Positions 1-8,054 of a stretch of DNA of 64,000 bases are shown piece by piece. A program made the translations under genes and the position numbers. Under the pieces are notes generated by a model. That model saw nothing but the letters and a program-made list of their open reading frames with translations, made no database searches and was not told the origin of the DNA. The stretch spans positions 124,001 to 188,000 of the forward strand of contig NZ_FNBZ01000009.1 in NCBI RefSeq assembly GCF_900102525.1, written 5' to 3'. This DNA is from Allobosea robiniae. GTDB lineage: Bacteria; Pseudomonadota; Alphaproteobacteria; Rhizobiales; Beijerinckiaceae. Positions within the stretch are counted from its first letter, which is position 1. Each line of letters opens with the position of its first letter.

Positions 1-162
1 GGCGAGATGGTCCAGCGCGGCACGTACCGGCGTGCGTGACACCCCGAGCCGCTTCGCTGTCGCGTTCTCGTTGAGCCAGGCACCGGCCGCCAGCGCATCG
101 TCACGCACGAGCTGCAGGATGCGGTCGGCGATCTCCTGTTGCAGCCGGGTCGGCGCCGCCAT
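1..162 (-). CDS. GntR-family transcriptional regulator, N-terminal part (cut by window edge)
   Basis: The 54 visible codons give a GntR winged helix-turn-helix: an opening helix (LQQEIADRILQLV) followed by the recognition-helix motif LGVSRTPVRAALDHL. The ATG is at 162 and the gene runs off the window at base 1, so the effector domain is not visible. It is divergent from the C45 enzyme gene at 246 and probably controls it. Its N-terminus resembles that of the GntR regulator at 32164-33078, which sits in the same divergent position next to the other C45 gene. Family is clear; effector and subfamily are not determinable here. Confidence 0.85.
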   Translation of the reverse strand, partial: MAAPTRLQQEIADRILQLVRDDALAAGAWLNENATAKRLGVSRTPVRAALDHLA

Positions 163-245
163 CGGAAAAGACCTTGATTGTTTTAGTTCGGGATGAAATA
201 CACTACAGCACGATTTCTCGCCAGCATACCGGAAAGATGTGCGCC

Positions 246-1388
246 ATGGTCCAGCCCTGCCCCTTCGTCGACGTGTCGGGCACGCCCTATGAGCGCGGCC
301 GCCAGCATGGCGCAGCCGTCCCGCAGCGCGTCAAGCGCTCGATCGAGCTCTATGGCGGCCAGCTCGGCGAGCTCGGTTACGACACTGCGGCGAAATCGGC
401 GCTGATCGCCGAATTCGCCAAGGAGATCGAGCATTTCGGCGCGCATTACATCGAGGAGATGCGCGGCATCGCCGACGGCGCCGGCGTCGCGCTCGAAGAC
501 ATCGTCATGGTCAATGCCCGCACCGAGGTCATCGCCAAGGCCCGCCTCATCAAGAACAAGCCGATCGAGGCCCAGGAAGAGCTCGACGACGGCTGCACCG
601 GCGCGATCATCCTGCCGGAGCGCAGCGCCTCGGGCGAATTGATCCACGGCCAGAACTGGGACTGGAAGGCGGAATGCGCGGAGACCGCGATCGTGCTGCG
701 CGTGCGCCGCGACGACGGGCCGGACTTCCTGACCTTCGTCGAGGCTGGCGGCCTCGCCCGCTGCGGTATGAACGCGGCCGGCATCTCGATCACCGCCAAC
801 TATCTCGAATCCGAGCGTGACTTCACCCAGGCCGGCGTGCCGCTCGCCCTGATCCGCCGCAAGGTGCTGGAGCAGGAGCACCTCGCCTTCGCAATCAAGG
901 CCGTGGCCACGACGCCGAAGGCCTGCTCGAACAACATGATGCTCTCGACCGTGAAGGGTTTTGGCATCGATTTCGAATGCGCCCCGGACGAGGCCTTCCC
1001 GCTCTATCCGCAGGACGGCATGATCGTGCACGCCAATCACTGGGTCGGCCAGATCGCGCTGACCAAGATCAAGGACACCGGCATCCCGCGCGTGCCGGAG
1101 AGCTTCTATCGCGACTGGCGCGTCCGCAAGCTGCTCGACGAGGCCGGCCGCAAGCTGACCGTCGACGACCTCAAGCAGGCCTTTTTCGACGATTTCCTGG
1201 CGCCTCATTCGGTCTGCCGCCCGGTGCGTCCGAACGAGGCCGGCAATCTCTCGGCCACCGTCGCCATGGTGATCATGCAGCCGGCGAAGGGGATCATGGA
1301 GGTCGCGCCGCTGCCGGCCCAGAACCGCGTCTTCACGCGCTACAGCCTGACCGAGGAGCCCGTGCTGCTCGCCGAAGCGGCGGAATAA
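246..1388 (+). CDS. C45-family autoproteolytic acyltransferase/amidohydrolase
   Basis: About 380 aa, resembling the C45 (penicillin acyl-coenzyme A:6-APA acyltransferase) Ntn-hydrolase family, whose members self-cleave before a cysteine that becomes the nucleophile. An early ERGRQHG motif (residues about 16-22) and a GCTG motif with candidate nucleophile Cys117 preceded by Gly are visible, followed by HGQNWDW, a family hallmark. An in-frame ATG lies upstream at 174, but the start at 246 has a GGAAAG ribosome site nine bases before it and gives the same length as the paralogue at 33154 (379 aa). It is first in a probable operon of peptide-type transporter genes, so a role in cleaving or transferring an acyl/amide group of the imported compound is inferred. 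No signal peptide is seen, so it is probably cytoplasmic. Confidence 0.85.
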   Translation: MVQPCPFVDVSGTPYERGRQHGAAVPQRVKRSIELYGGQLGELGYDTAAKSALIAEFAKEIEHFGAHYIEEMRGIADGAGVALEDIVMVNARTEVIAKARLIKNKPIEAQEELDDGCTGAIILPERSASGELIHGQNWDWKAECAETAIVLRVRRDDGPDFLTFVEAGGLARCGMNAAGISITANYLESERDFTQAGVPLALIRRKVLEQEHLAFAIKAVATTPKACSNNMMLSTVKGFGIDFECAPDEAFPLYPQDGMIVHANHWVGQIALTKIKDTGIPRVPESFYRDWRVRKLLDEAGRKLTVDDLKQAFFDDFLAPHSVCRPVRPNEAGNLSATVAMVIMQPAKGIMEVAPLPAQNRVFTRYSLTEEPVLLAEAAE

Positions 1389-1432
1389 GCCGGCAACACC
1401 GCGTCACAACCGAAAAACAACAGGGGAATAGG

Positions 1433-2986
1433 ATGCGCCGAACCACCAAGACCGTCCTCGCCGCTGCACTTTTGTGTGGCGGCCTCGTCCCGGCCGCCGG
1501 GGCGAGTACGCTCAAGATCCAGTTGCGTGCCGACATCCGCTCGATCAATCCGGGCGTCAATCGCGACGCCAATACCGACGGCGTCGTCGTGCAGATGGTC
1601 GAGGGCCTCGTCGCCTATGGCGAGGACGCCCTGCCGAAGCCATTGCTGGCCGAGAAGGTCGACATCTCCCCGGACGGGAAGACTTATACCTTCACGCTGC
1701 GCCAGGGCGTGAAATTCCATAACGGAGCCGCCCTGACCTCGGCCGACGTGCTGTGGAGCTGGAAGCGCTACATGGACCCGAAGACCGACTGGCGCTGCCT
1801 CTCGGAATTCGACGGCCGCGGCCAGGTCAAGGTCGAGAAGATCTCGGCACCCGACGACAAGACCGTCGTCTTCGACCTGGACAAGCCGAGCGCGCTCTTC
1901 CTTGCCGCGCTCGCCCGCACCGACTGCGCCATGACCGGCATCCTGCACAAGGATTCGCTCAAGGCCGACGGCTCCTTCGACAAGCCGATCGGCACCGGCC
2001 CGTTCAAGTTCGCCGAGTGGAAGCGCGGCGAGTACATCCGGCTCGAGCGCTTCGCCGATTACGCCTCGCTGCCCGGCAAGATCGACGGCTTGACCGGCGC
2101 CAAGAAGCCGCTGGTCGACGAGGTCCGCTTCCTCGTCATTCCCGACAACTCGACCGCCAAGGCCGCGCTGCTGAAGGGCGATATCGATATCGTTCCGGAC
2201 ATCGCCAATACCGATATCGCCGAGCTCAAGAAGAACGACAAGGTCAAGACCTCCGTCGTCTCCAGCATGGGCCTCGTCGGTCTGATCATCCAGACGCGCG
2301 ATCCGCTGCTGCAGAACGTCAAGCTGCGCCAGGCCATGGCCGCTGCGATCGACTCCAAGGAGCTGGTTGGTGCCGTCACCGACGGCATCGGCTCGCCCAA
2401 CAACTCGATCGTGCCGGCGCTGTCCGCCTATTACGGACCGGTCCAGAAGCAGGGCTGGAAATACGACCCTGCCGCCGCGAAGAAGCTCCTGAGCGAAGCG
2501 GGCTACAAGGGCGAGAAGATCGTGATGCTCGCCAACAAGCGCTATCCCGAGAGCTTCGACGCCGCCGTCGTCGCCCAGCAGATGCTGCAGGCCGTCGGCT
2601 TCAACATCGAGATCGAGGTGCTGGAATGGGCGACGCAGCTCGACCGCTACAGCAAGGGCAACTACACGATCCAGGCCTTCCCCTATTCGGGTCGCATGGA
2701 CCCCGCCCTGAGCTACGAGTCGATGACCGGCCCGAAGGACAAGCAGCCGCGCAAGCTCTGGGACAATCCGGAGGTGCAGGCCCTGCTCGACAAGTCCATG
2801 GTCGTCAACGACAAGGCCGAGCGCCAGAAGATCTTCGACGAATTGCACAAGCGCTTCATCAACGATGTCCCGATGGTGATGCTCTATAACGGCATCGTCG
2901 GCGGCGCGATCAGCAGCAAGACCAAGGGCTATGTCTCGACGCTGAGCTCGCTGCCCCGCGCCTGGGAAGTCAGCACCGGCCAGTAA
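1433..2986 (+). CDS. ABC transporter substrate-binding protein, family 5 (paralogue A)
   Basis: 517 aa periplasmic binding protein of the DppA/OppA type. A Sec signal peptide (MRRTTK, hydrophobic stretch, then PAAGAS) is followed by the SBP_bac_5 body with motifs FHNGAALTSADVLWSW and GTGPFKF. The reading frame is open far upstream inside the C45 gene, but the ATG at 1433 follows a good AGGGG site and starts the signal peptide. Two cysteines (WRCLSEF and RTDCAM) recur at equivalent places in the paralogues at 3071, 6397 and 34440, possibly a disulfide. It likely delivers ligand to the transporter at 8055-11526. Ligand unknown; family-5 members bind peptides, opines, nickel or sugars. Confidence 0.92.
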   Translation: MRRTTKTVLAAALLCGGLVPAAGASTLKIQLRADIRSINPGVNRDANTDGVVVQMVEGLVAYGEDALPKPLLAEKVDISPDGKTYTFTLRQGVKFHNGAALTSADVLWSWKRYMDPKTDWRCLSEFDGRGQVKVEKISAPDDKTVVFDLDKPSALFLAALARTDCAMTGILHKDSLKADGSFDKPIGTGPFKFAEWKRGEYIRLERFADYASLPGKIDGLTGAKKPLVDEVRFLVIPDNSTAKAALLKGDIDIVPDIANTDIAELKKNDKVKTSVVSSMGLVGLIIQTRDPLLQNVKLRQAMAAAIDSKELVGAVTDGIGSPNNSIVPALSAYYGPVQKQGWKYDPAAAKKLLSEAGYKGEKIVMLANKRYPESFDAAVVAQQMLQAVGFNIEIEVLEWATQLDRYSKGNYTIQAFPYSGRMDPALSYESMTGPKDKQPRKLWDNPEVQALLDKSMVVNDKAERQKIFDELHKRFINDVPMVMLYNGIVGGAISSKTKGYVSTLSSLPRAWEVSTGQ

Positions 2987-3020
2987 GCCGCCACCTCGCC
3001 TTCGCGACCTCCGACAGCAC

Positions 3021-3042
3021 GGCATGCCCCACGGGGCATGCC
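3021..3042 (+). promoter_or_regulatory. Perfect inverted repeat between binding-protein genes A and B
   Basis: Ten-base arms GGCATGCCCC (3021-3030) and GGGGCATGCC (3033-3042) are separated by two bases, giving a very stable RNA hairpin 34 bases after the stop of binding protein A. There is no run of T behind it, so it fits mRNA protection or partial attenuation inside the operon better than a complete terminator. Confidence 0.5.
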
Positions 3043-3070
3043 CGAACGACAAGACAACGAGGGAACGGGA

Positions 3071-4612
3071 ATGATCCGCTTTTCGGCCTCTGCGCTGGCG
3101 CTCGCGCTGCTTGGCGGCGCAGTTCAGGCGCAGACCATCAATGTCGCGCTCAATGCCGACATCCGCTCGACAAATCCGGGCGTCAATCGCGACGACAATA
3201 CCGATGCCGTGGTGCTGCACATGGTCGAGGGCCTCGTCGGCTATCGCGAGAACGGTGCGGTCGCGCCCCTGCTCGCGGAAAAGATCGACATCTCGCCGGA
3301 CGGGCTGACCTATACCTTCCACCTGCGCAAGGGCGTGAAGTTCCATAACGGCGCCGAGATGAGCTCGGCCGACGTGCTGTGGAGCTGGAACCGCTACATG
3401 GACGCGAAGACCGACTGGCGCTGCAAGCCGGAATTCGACGGCCGCATCGGACTGAAGGTCACGGAAGCGAGCGCTCCCGATGCATCGACCTTCGTGATGA
3501 AGCTGGAGAAGCCGAGCGCGCTCTTCCTGGACACCATGGCCCGCACCGACTGCGCCATGGTCGCAATCCTGCACAAGGACTCGCTCAAGCCCGACGGTAG
3601 CTGGGACAAGCCGGTCGGCACCGGTCCGTTCCAGCTCGCCGACTGGCGCCGCGGCGAGTTCGTCCTGCTCAAGCGCTTCGATGGCTATGTCTCGCCACCC
3701 GGTGACAAGCGCGACGGCTATGTCGGCTCGAAGCGCCCGCTTGCGGCCGAGGTCAAGTTCCTCGCCATCGCCGATGGCGCGACCGTCAAGGCCGGCCTGA
3801 TCTCGGGCGCGCTCGACGTCGCCGACGTGCCGGACGAGGACGTGCCGGAAATGAAGAAGAGCGGCCTGCAGGTGCTGACCGCGCCCAGCGCCACCAAGCA
3901 CGGCATCCTGCTGCAGAGCCGCGACCCGCTGCTCAGCGACGTCCGCATGCGCCAGGCGATCATGGCGGCTTTCGATCAGGACGAGATCGTCGGCGCCGTC
4001 TCGAACGGGCTCGGCAAGGTCAACAACTCGGCGGTCTATGTCACCTCGCCCTATTATGACGAGGTTCAGAAGAAGCGCTACACGCACGATCCCGCGCGCG
4101 TGAAGAAGCTCTTGGCCGAGGCCGGCTACAAGGGCGAGACGATCAAGCTGATCGCCAACAAGCGCTCGACCGTGCCGAGCTATCCGATCGCCATCATGGC
4201 GCAGGCGATGCTCCAGGCCGCCGGCATCAAGGCCGATATCGAGATCCTGGAATGGGCGACGCAGCTCGATCGCTTCTCGAAGGGCAACTACCAGATGATG
4301 TCCTTCAGCTACTCCGCCCGCATCGACCCCGCCCAGAGCTACAACCAGTTCTCCGGCCCGAAGGACAAATTGCCTTCCAAGGTCTGGGACAACCGCGAGG
4401 CCGACGCCCTGATCGAGAAGGCGACGCTGGTCAGTGACGAGGCCGAGCGCCGGAAGATCTTCGACCAGCTCCATGTGATGATGCTGGCCGATGCGCCCTT
4501 GATCTTCCTGTATAATCAGGTCGACACGGCCGTCGTCTCGAAGCGGCTGCAGGGCTTCGCGCCCTGGGTCGCCTCGAAGCCGCGCCTCTGGGAAGTCGCC
4601 GTCGCCAAGTAA
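3071..4612 (+). CDS. ABC transporter substrate-binding protein, family 5 (paralogue B)
   Basis: 513 aa, close paralogue of the genes at 1433 and 6397, sharing NPGVNRD near the N-terminus, the SADVLWSWNRYMD block and the two-cysteine pattern (WRCKPEF, RTDCAM). The start at 3071 is chosen over an in-frame ATG at 3038 because the signal peptide (MIRFSASALALALLGG ending VQAQ) begins there and a GGGAACGGGA ribosome site precedes it; the upstream start would add charged residues and overlap the hairpin. Three such receptors in one operon with one permease set suggests that they widen the substrate range. Ligand unknown. Confidence 0.92.
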   Translation: MIRFSASALALALLGGAVQAQTINVALNADIRSTNPGVNRDDNTDAVVLHMVEGLVGYRENGAVAPLLAEKIDISPDGLTYTFHLRKGVKFHNGAEMSSADVLWSWNRYMDAKTDWRCKPEFDGRIGLKVTEASAPDASTFVMKLEKPSALFLDTMARTDCAMVAILHKDSLKPDGSWDKPVGTGPFQLADWRRGEFVLLKRFDGYVSPPGDKRDGYVGSKRPLAAEVKFLAIADGATVKAGLISGALDVADVPDEDVPEMKKSGLQVLTAPSATKHGILLQSRDPLLSDVRMRQAIMAAFDQDEIVGAVSNGLGKVNNSAVYVTSPYYDEVQKKRYTHDPARVKKLLAEAGYKGETIKLIANKRSTVPSYPIAIMAQAMLQAAGIKADIEILEWATQLDRFSKGNYQMMSFSYSARIDPAQSYNQFSGPKDKLPSKVWDNREADALIEKATLVSDEAERRKIFDQLHVMMLADAPLIFLYNQVDTAVVSKRLQGFAPWVASKPRLWEVAVAK

Positions 4613-4625
4613 GGGTGGCGGTCGT

Positions 4626-5291
4626 TCAGCCCGGCTCGACCGGGGCCGGGCCGACGGGCGCGCCCTTGACGATATGGGTCGCGATCAGGGCCGCCAGCCG
4701 CCCCGCATCGCGCGCCTTCAGGGCCGCCATCATCTCGTAATGCTCGCGGTCGCTCTTCTGGAGCAGTTCATGCGAGCTCCAGACCGTGATCTGCGAGCCG
4801 CGTCCGCGGTCCCGCAGGGCCCAGATCATCTCCTCCAGCACGGCATTGCCGCAAAAGGAGTACATGAATTGATGAAAGGCGCGGTTGATCTCGCTCTGCT
4901 CGGTGCGGCTCCCGGTCAGGACCGCGGCGGAGAATTGCGCCGCAAGCCCGTCCAGCCGCGCGATCGCGGCGGCGTCGATCCGCGCGACGATGCCGTCCGC
5001 CGTCGCTTTCTCCAGGATGATCCGCGCCGCGAGGATTTCCTCATAGGTCTTCAGGTCGACCTCGGCGACGCGATAGCCCCGGTTCGGGACATGCTCGATC
5101 GTCTTGCGCACCGCGAGCTCGTCCAGCGCGCTGCGCACGTCGAAGCGCGTCGCCTCGAAGCGCTCCTCGAGATCGATCTGACGCAGCCATTCGCCCGGCC
5201 TGAACGCGCGCAAGCGGATCGCCTGCGCGATTTCGTTGGCGAGCATCGCCCGCCGCGTGCTGGTGTTCTTGCGTTTCCGCTCGGACGTCAT
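4626..5291 (-). CDS. GntR-family regulator with FCD domain
   Basis: 221 aa. The N-terminal winged helix-turn-helix is followed by an all-helical FCD effector domain (EEILAARIILEKATADG, then INRAFHQFMYSF with candidate metal/ligand His, and a late EHYEMMAALKARD helix with another His). The start at 5291 (MTSERKRK) has AGAGAG just upstream; the frame is open 90 bases further but that stretch contains an extragenic repeat. It lies antisense inside the transporter operon, convergent with binding protein B and divergent from the hydrolase at 5483, so it probably controls the segment from the hydrolase onward. FCD regulators usually sense organic acids. Confidence 0.87.
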   Translation of the reverse strand: MTSERKRKNTSTRRAMLANEIAQAIRLRAFRPGEWLRQIDLEERFEATRFDVRSALDELAVRKTIEHVPNRGYRVAEVDLKTYEEILAARIILEKATADGIVARIDAAAIARLDGLAAQFSAAVLTGSRTEQSEINRAFHQFMYSFCGNAVLEEMIWALRDRGRGSQITVWSSHELLQKSDREHYEMMAALKARDAGRLAALIATHIVKGAPVGPAPVEPG

Positions 5292-5301
5292 GGCAGGCTC
5301 T

Positions 5302-5389
5302 CTAAAGCATTTTCGAGCGGAGTGGACATCGGTTCGCGTGGAAAACCGAAGGCCCGCGCCAGCGAACATGCGACAAAACAATGCTCTAG
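5302..5389. repeat. Extragenic palindromic repeat, copy 1
   Basis: Bounded by CTAAAGCAT (5302-5310) and its near-perfect inverse ATGCTCTAG (5381-5389), with an internal TTTCGAGCG and GGTTCGCGTG. The opening AGCATTTTCGAGCG and GGTTCGC elements and the closing ATGCTC recur at 7977-8033, and a shorter relative is at 32132-32167. It resembles the short palindromic extragenic elements common in Hyphomicrobiales genomes. Confidence 0.55.
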
Positions 5390-5447
5390 CAGGATTCGCG
5401 CAGGCTGGAAGAAGTTGGTTGCGAAGCGGACCATACCATGCAACATA

Positions 5448-5459
5448 ATTGGCGCCAAT
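5448..5459. promoter_or_regulatory. Perfect 12-bp palindrome, probable GntR operator
   Basis: ATTGGCGCCAAT is a perfect palindrome lying 24 bases upstream of the GTG start of the hydrolase at 5483 and in the divergent region with the GntR/FCD gene at 4626-5291. Its place between the genes and its symmetry fit an operator for that regulator; binding is inferred. Confidence 0.5.
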
Positions 5460-5482
5460 AATTTCGCCAGAGGAGAAACGCC

Positions 5483-6367
5483 GTGAACGCCGTGGCTGAA
5501 CAGACCGCCAAACCCGATGTCGAGGCGGCCGCGCGCGCGAAGGCGCTCTACGATTACGGCCCGACCCCGATCTATGCCTCGAAGCACGATCCGCGCTTCG
5601 CCTATTGCCTCTATGTCCCGCCCACGCTGGGCCAGGGTGGTGAGAAGCCCGAGCTGATCGTGGCGATGCACGGCACCGGCCGCGGCTTCACCGGCTATCG
5701 CGACGCCTTCTCGGCCTTCGCTCGCTGGAACAACTGCATCATCCTGGCGCCGCTCTTCCCGATCGGCGTGATGGGCGACGACAACAAGGACGGCTTCAAG
5801 TACATGCGCGAGGGCAACCTCCGCTACGATCATGTGCTGCTCGCCATCGTCGAGGAGGTCTCTCGGCGTTATGGCGTCGCCTTCGATCGTTTCGGCCTGT
5901 TCGGCTATTCCGGCGGCGGCCATTTCGCCCATCGCTTCCTGATGCTGCAGCCAAACAAGCTCTGGGGCGTCTCGATCGGCGCGCCGGGCTCGGTCACCCT
6001 GCTCGATCCCAGCCGCGACTGGTGGGTCGGCACGCGCAACTTCGCCGCGCTCTTCGGCCAGGAGCTCGACATCCCCGCGATGAAGCAGGTCGCAGTGCAG
6101 ATGATCGTCGGCGCCGCCGACCTCGAGACCTGGGAGATCACCCACAAGCCGGGCGGCCGCAACTGGATGCCGGACGCCAACCATGCCGGCACCAACCGGC
6201 CGGAGCGGCTGGCCAGCCTGCGCGACAACTTCGCCGAGAACGGCATCGCCGCCCGCTTCGACCTCGTGCCGAACACGCCGCATGACGGCGTCAAGGTCGT
6301 GCCGATGGTCGAGGACTTCTTCGCCGGCGAGCTTCGCCGGATCCGCACCGCCCGCAAGGCCGGCTGA
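5483..6367 (+). CDS. Alpha/beta-hydrolase fold protein (esterase/poly-hydroxybutyrate-depolymerase-like)
   Basis: 294 aa. The nucleophile elbow GYSGGG places the catalytic serine at residue 143; candidate triad partners are Asp213 (GAADLETW) and His267 (NTPHDGVK), in the expected order. A preceding VAMHGTGRGF segment fits the oxyanion-hole loop. It starts with GTG after an AGGAG site (5471-5475). No signal peptide is evident. It sits between a GntR gene and binding protein C, so it probably hydrolyses the imported substrate or a product of the C45 enzyme. The exact bond cut cannot be read from the sequence. Confidence 0.8.
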   Translation: MNAVAEQTAKPDVEAAARAKALYDYGPTPIYASKHDPRFAYCLYVPPTLGQGGEKPELIVAMHGTGRGFTGYRDAFSAFARWNNCIILAPLFPIGVMGDDNKDGFKYMREGNLRYDHVLLAIVEEVSRRYGVAFDRFGLFGYSGGGHFAHRFLMLQPNKLWGVSIGAPGSVTLLDPSRDWWVGTRNFAALFGQELDIPAMKQVAVQMIVGAADLETWEITHKPGGRNWMPDANHAGTNRPERLASLRDNFAENGIAARFDLVPNTPHDGVKVVPMVEDFFAGELRRIRTARKAG

Positions 6368-6396
6368 ACGATCATAAGAACAACAGGGGAAACATC

Positions 6397-7938
6397 ATGA
6401 AGCGCTTCCTTGTCTCCGCCGCCGCGCTCGCCCTCTCGGCTGGCGCCCTCCAGGCCCAGACGCTGACGGCCGTGCTCAACGCCGATATCCGCTCGACCAA
6501 TCCCGGCGTGAACCGCGACGGCAATACCGATTCCGTCGTGCTTCACATGGTCGAGGGCCTCGTCGGCTATGCTGAGGACGGCTCGGTCGGCCCGCTCTTG
6601 GCCGAGAAGGTCGAGATCTCGCCTGATGGCAAGACCTACACCTTCCGCCTGCGCAAGGGCGTGAAGTTCCATAACGGCGCGACCATGACCTCGGCCGACG
6701 TGCTGTGGAGCTGGAACCGCTACATGGACCCGAAGACCGACTGGCGCTGCCGGTCCGATTTCGACGGGCGCAACGGCCTCAAGGTCGAGAAGATCTCGGC
6801 TCCGGATGCCGACACCGTCGTGATGGAGATCAACGAGCCGAACGGCCTCTTCCTCGACTCGCTCGCCCGCGCCGATTGCGGCGGCACCGCCGTGATCCAC
6901 AAGGATTCGGTCAAGGCCGATGGCAGCTGGGACAAGCCGATCGGCACCGGCCCGTTCATGCTGGGCGACTGGAAGCGCGGCCAATCGGTCCAGCTTCTCG
7001 CCTTCGACCAGTATGTCTCGCCCAAGGGCGACAAGCGCGACGGCTATATCGGCTCGAAGCGCCCGCTGGTGAAGGAAGCCCGCTTCATGGTCATTCCCGA
7101 CGCGGCGACGGTGAAGGCGGGCCTGCTCTCAGGCTCGCTCGACATGGCGCTGATGCCGGAATCGGACGTTCCCGATCTCAAGAACGCGCCGAACCTCACG
7201 CTCGCGATCGCGCCGAACCCGGTGCGCCACAGCCTGATCATCCAGACGCGCGACCCCGTCATGAAGAACCAGGCCTTGCGCCAGGCGATCGCCGCCGCGA
7301 TCGATTTCCCCGAGCTCGTCGCCAATGTCTCGAACGGTCTCGGCAAGCCAAACAACTCGCCGGTCTACACGACCTCGAAATACTATGGCGATGTCGAGAA
7401 GCAGGGCTTCAAATACGATCCCGCCGCCGCCAAGGCCCTGCTGCAGAAGGCCGGCTACAAGGGCGAGAAGATCACGATCCTCGCCAACAAGCGCTCCTCG
7501 GTGCCGAGCTTCAACACCGCCGTCATCGCCCAGGCGATGATGCAGGCGGTCGGCATCAATGCCGAGATCGAGGTGCTGGAATGGGCGACGCAGCTCGATC
7601 GCTACAACAAGGGCAACTACCAGATGCAGTCCTTCTCCTATTCGAGCCGCTTCGACCCCGCGCTCGGATTCGAGCAGATCGCCGGCCCGAAGGACAAGCA
7701 GCCGCGCAAGATCTGGGAGGAGCCGGAGGCGCTCGCCCTGATCCAGAAGTCGATGGTGGTGACCGATACCGCCGAGCGTCAGAAGATCTTCGACGACCTG
7801 CACAAGCGCTTCATCGACGAGGTCCCGACCATCTTTACCCATAACGACCTCGACATCATCGCCCATTCCAAGAAGGTGAGCGGCGTGACGCCCTGGGCGT
7901 CCCAGTTGCGCCTCTGGGAAGTCAGCGTCGCGAAGTGA
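6397..7938 (+). CDS. ABC transporter substrate-binding protein, family 5 (paralogue C)
   Basis: 513 aa with Sec signal (MKRFLVSAAALALSAG ending LQAQ) after an AGGGG ribosome site. It shares NPGVNRD, SADVLWSWNRYMDPKTDWRC and GTGPFMLGDW with paralogues A and B and is closest to B in its N-terminal half. It directly precedes the permease genes, separated by a hairpin and an extragenic repeat, and is the most likely cognate receptor of the transporter at 8055-11526. Confidence 0.92.
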   Translation: MKRFLVSAAALALSAGALQAQTLTAVLNADIRSTNPGVNRDGNTDSVVLHMVEGLVGYAEDGSVGPLLAEKVEISPDGKTYTFRLRKGVKFHNGATMTSADVLWSWNRYMDPKTDWRCRSDFDGRNGLKVEKISAPDADTVVMEINEPNGLFLDSLARADCGGTAVIHKDSVKADGSWDKPIGTGPFMLGDWKRGQSVQLLAFDQYVSPKGDKRDGYIGSKRPLVKEARFMVIPDAATVKAGLLSGSLDMALMPESDVPDLKNAPNLTLAIAPNPVRHSLIIQTRDPVMKNQALRQAIAAAIDFPELVANVSNGLGKPNNSPVYTTSKYYGDVEKQGFKYDPAAAKALLQKAGYKGEKITILANKRSSVPSFNTAVIAQAMMQAVGINAEIEVLEWATQLDRYNKGNYQMQSFSYSSRFDPALGFEQIAGPKDKQPRKIWEEPEALALIQKSMVVTDTAERQKIFDDLHKRFIDEVPTIFTHNDLDIIAHSKKVSGVTPWASQLRLWEVSVAK

Positions 7939-7945
7939 GGCGATT

Positions 7946-7973
7946 GCCGGCTCCGCCATCCGGTGGAGCCGGC
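7946..7973 (+). promoter_or_regulatory. Stem-loop between binding protein C and permease genes
   Basis: Arms GCCGGCTCC (7946-7954) and GGAGCCGGC (7965-7973) are perfectly complementary, eight bases after the binding-protein stop codon. Such stem-loops between receptor and membrane genes commonly limit read-through or protect the upstream message so that the receptor is made in excess. Confidence 0.5.
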
Positions 7974-7976
7974 CTT

Positions 7977-8033
7977 GAGCATTTTCGAGCGAAGCGAGCC
8001 CCGGTTCGCATAGAAGAAGATGCGGGGATGCTC
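7977..8033. repeat. Extragenic palindromic repeat, copy 2
   Basis: Starts GAGCATTTTCGAGCGAAGCG and ends GATGCTC, so its ends are inverse to one another (GAGCAT/ATGCTC). It matches the repeat at 5302-5389 in the AGCATTTTCGAGCG and GGTTCGC elements but is about 30 bases shorter in the middle. Its right end lies 21 bases before the first permease start. Confidence 0.55.
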
Positions 8034-8054
8034 TGAGGCTTGGGAGGGCCTTTG

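Noticed and set aside
174-245. Earlier ATG start for the first C45 gene
   Set aside because: The extension has no ribosome site, occupies the divergent promoter and makes the protein longer than its 379-aa paralogue.
1340-4474. A very long open frame (about 1040 codons) on the minus strand opposite binding proteins A and B
   Set aside because: It is antisense to two well-supported receptor genes; the composition is His/Arg/Asp-rich without family motifs. High GC codon bias leaves the opposite strand open. Both receptors create the same shadow, hence internal repetition.
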